From assembly GCA_023238725.1 (NCBI GenBank), contig CM041548.1, positions 12,796,252 through 12,860,251 of the forward strand: 64,000 nt of DNA. The letters run 5' to 3'. The position numbers and the translations under genes are program-made. Each line of letters begins with the position of its first letter. Position 1 is the stretch's first letter. Shown piece after piece: positions 62,445 to 64,000 of this stretch. The stretch comes from Scortum barcoo. Its lineage: Eukaryota; Chordata; Actinopteri; Centrarchiformes; Terapontidae. The notes beneath the pieces were generated by a model. The model saw nothing but the letters and a program-made list of their open reading frames with translations. It was not told the DNA's origin and searched no databases.

Positions 62445-64000
62445 GTGTGAGCAAAGAGCCGGAGATTGTGCTCAATGTCAATAGCTGATAAGAGAAAAGG
62501 TCATATTGCATAACAGGAGTTTGTGCCGTGTGTGTGACATAATGCTGTTGAAAACAGACAAGAGAAGGTGCGGGAGGCAGAGACAGTAAAGGGTAAACAG
62601 GGAGAGAGTCCGTATTTATGTCGGCGAAAAGAGCTGACTGGTGATGCATTTGGCCGCTGAGCATCCATCGCCGGTCCAAATTGAAGCCAGCAGCTCACAG
62701 AGCGCCTGTAATGATGCAGTAAACTCTCTGTTGGCAAAGCAGACTTTATTTAAGCAAGGAAAAAAGAAAGCTCCCTTTTCCTTATTTCAGCACAAACTTA
62801 ATAAATACATAAATAAATAAGGCTGAATTAAAGAGAGGCTGGGCTCGCCAACTTCACTCCCAGAAGTTTTTCTGGCAGTGCTTTGAGTCAGCGGGCCTTA
62901 CGAGAGGAGAGACGAGGCCAAAGGCACATGAGACTGCACCTGCAGCATGGGAAGGACTGCTTCCTCCCTGCTTTAACACAGAGCTGTTGAGGTGGTGGGG
63001 CACATGAATGAGGTAATGTTCAATTAGCTTACAGATTTCAAAATGCAATCGTCACTAACACACAAAGAGAAATACAGCTGCAGAAAACAGGTGGTAATGC
63101 ATTTTCCTGTTTCTTAGAAATTGTGTGAAGTATATAGTAAGCTTCGTGTTTTCCCTGCACAGTGTTAGTGGCACACAAACTCCCAGTTTGTTTCAGTTAT
63201 TTTCCATTGTGTGTAAATTGCTGGCATCCTTCATGAGGACTTTTTATATTCTTGGCAGTGACTTTTATGCCATGCTGATACAGTTTGGCAACGTAATCAA
63301 AGTAGCCCCACTTTGATTTTCTCCCGTTGGTGAATAAAAAAAAACAATAAAGGCAGAGTGATGTTACTTTCTAATTAAAAAGTATTATCCTCAGCAGCCT
63401 TTTGTTCGAGGCTATCCCCGCCACATCCTGCTGGTCTCAATCATCACTATACATTTTGGATGGGGGATACGTTCATCGAAAAAAATGGCCTAGCTAAAGC
63501 AACACTGACAAAATGAACAAGCTCATACGGAAAGCACTTTCATCTTTTACCGTAGTGCCTTTCACAGGTGCCACGTGGGACATAACCATAGTGAACATAG
63601 TCAAATAAACAGGCAGTAAAACGTTGCTTTTGCCACAGTACACTTTGGTTTGCCCTGGTAGCCATAGTGACGGGGAGGTTGCAAAGTGAACCCTGCCATG
63701 TTGCACACGTGAGGAGAAGGGAGCTTATGAAAGAATAATTTGCATTGAAACATAAGGTTAAATGAAGCACATTGAGGCTCAGGCACGGTGAAAAAACAAC
63801 CCTGTGACCCTCTCTTCATGGTCCTACATGAGGCCCACATTTCATTTGGACAGCCCAAGAACGAGAGAGCGAGACAGAGACAGAGAGACAGGGAGATAAA
63901 GAGAGGAAAAGGAGGAGAGGAGGGGGAGAGTCTGTGCCTTTGCACTCCCCATTCGGCCCCCGCTCTCTATTTTTGTTTCCTCTTTTTGTGCACGCTCAAC

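Larger units (their letters stand above)
46001..64000 (-). other. upstream jarid2 intron or 5' flank, distal part: non-coding
   Basis: No exon recognised. Contents: CpG-rich patches at 46.3-46.77 and 59.74-60.37 kb, a short diverged duplication at 47458-47540, a consensus CRE at 48123-48130, a purine-rich tract at 55.95-56.27 kb, palindromes and an X-box at 58.2-58.4 kb, a 34-bp-period repeat at 59.26 kb, a 24-bp dispersed repeat and CA/TG tracts near 62 kb. Whether this is still intron or lies upstream of the transcription start cannot be settled, because the first exon was not located. Confidence 0.5.

Noticed and set aside
18207..64000. Search for the exon encoding MSKERPKRNIIQKKY
   Set aside because: Scanning by eye for its reverse complement before a donor found no match. 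It is likely beyond the right edge, but a tBLASTn search would be decisive.
1..64000. CRISPR-like spaced repeats, tRNA genes, transposon terminal repeats
   Set aside because: No regularly spaced unique-spacer repeats. No A-box/B-box pair at tRNA spacing was seen. Poly-A/T runs lack any SINE or LINE body. The only spaced repeats are simple microsatellites and the local duplications listed.

Overview
This window looks like vertebrate nuclear DNA, most likely from a teleost fish. It is AT-rich and full of (CA/TG)n, (GA)n and homopolymer tracts. It has no bacterial-style ORF packing, and almost all of it is non-coding. Only two stretches can be defended as protein-coding. Both are short exons on the minus strand with consensus splice sites and matching phases, and together they encode part of the N-terminus of JARID2 (Jumonji/ARID-domain protein 2, a cofactor of Polycomb repressive complex 2).

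Layout in transcription order (right to left): 18207-64000 is about 46 kb without a recognisable exon. It is read as the long first coding intron, possibly running into 5' flank at its far end. Next is the exon at 18206-18080, carrying the conserved block that begins DDSDGIPWSEERV. Then come a 7.7 kb intron (18079-10361), the exon at 10360-10234 (Gly/Ser/Asn-rich, ending GEDGPAKKR), and a partial intron running off the left edge (10233-1). The exon with the start codon and the exons for the rest of the protein (the PRLQAQRKF block onward, JmjN, ARID, JmjC, zinc finger) were not found here.

The introns hold microsatellites, polypurine tracts with G-quadruplex potential, a few CpG-rich patches, small local duplications and well-formed candidate transcription-factor motifs. 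The motifs include a triple DR2 and a perfect DR1 nuclear-receptor element, an RFX X-box next to a 16-bp palindrome, a MARE/CRE palindrome, a CArG box, a MEF2 site and YY1-type sites. All of these are motif-level inferences. No RNA gene, CRISPR array, intact transposon or viral insertion was recognised.

I found no complete novel system. The items most worth checking are the diverged tandem duplication at 16.1-16.4 kb, the exact 24-bp repeat at 59.46 and 60.41 kb, the nuclear-receptor element cluster at 3.8-4.7 kb and the palindrome/X-box block at 58.2-58.4 kb.
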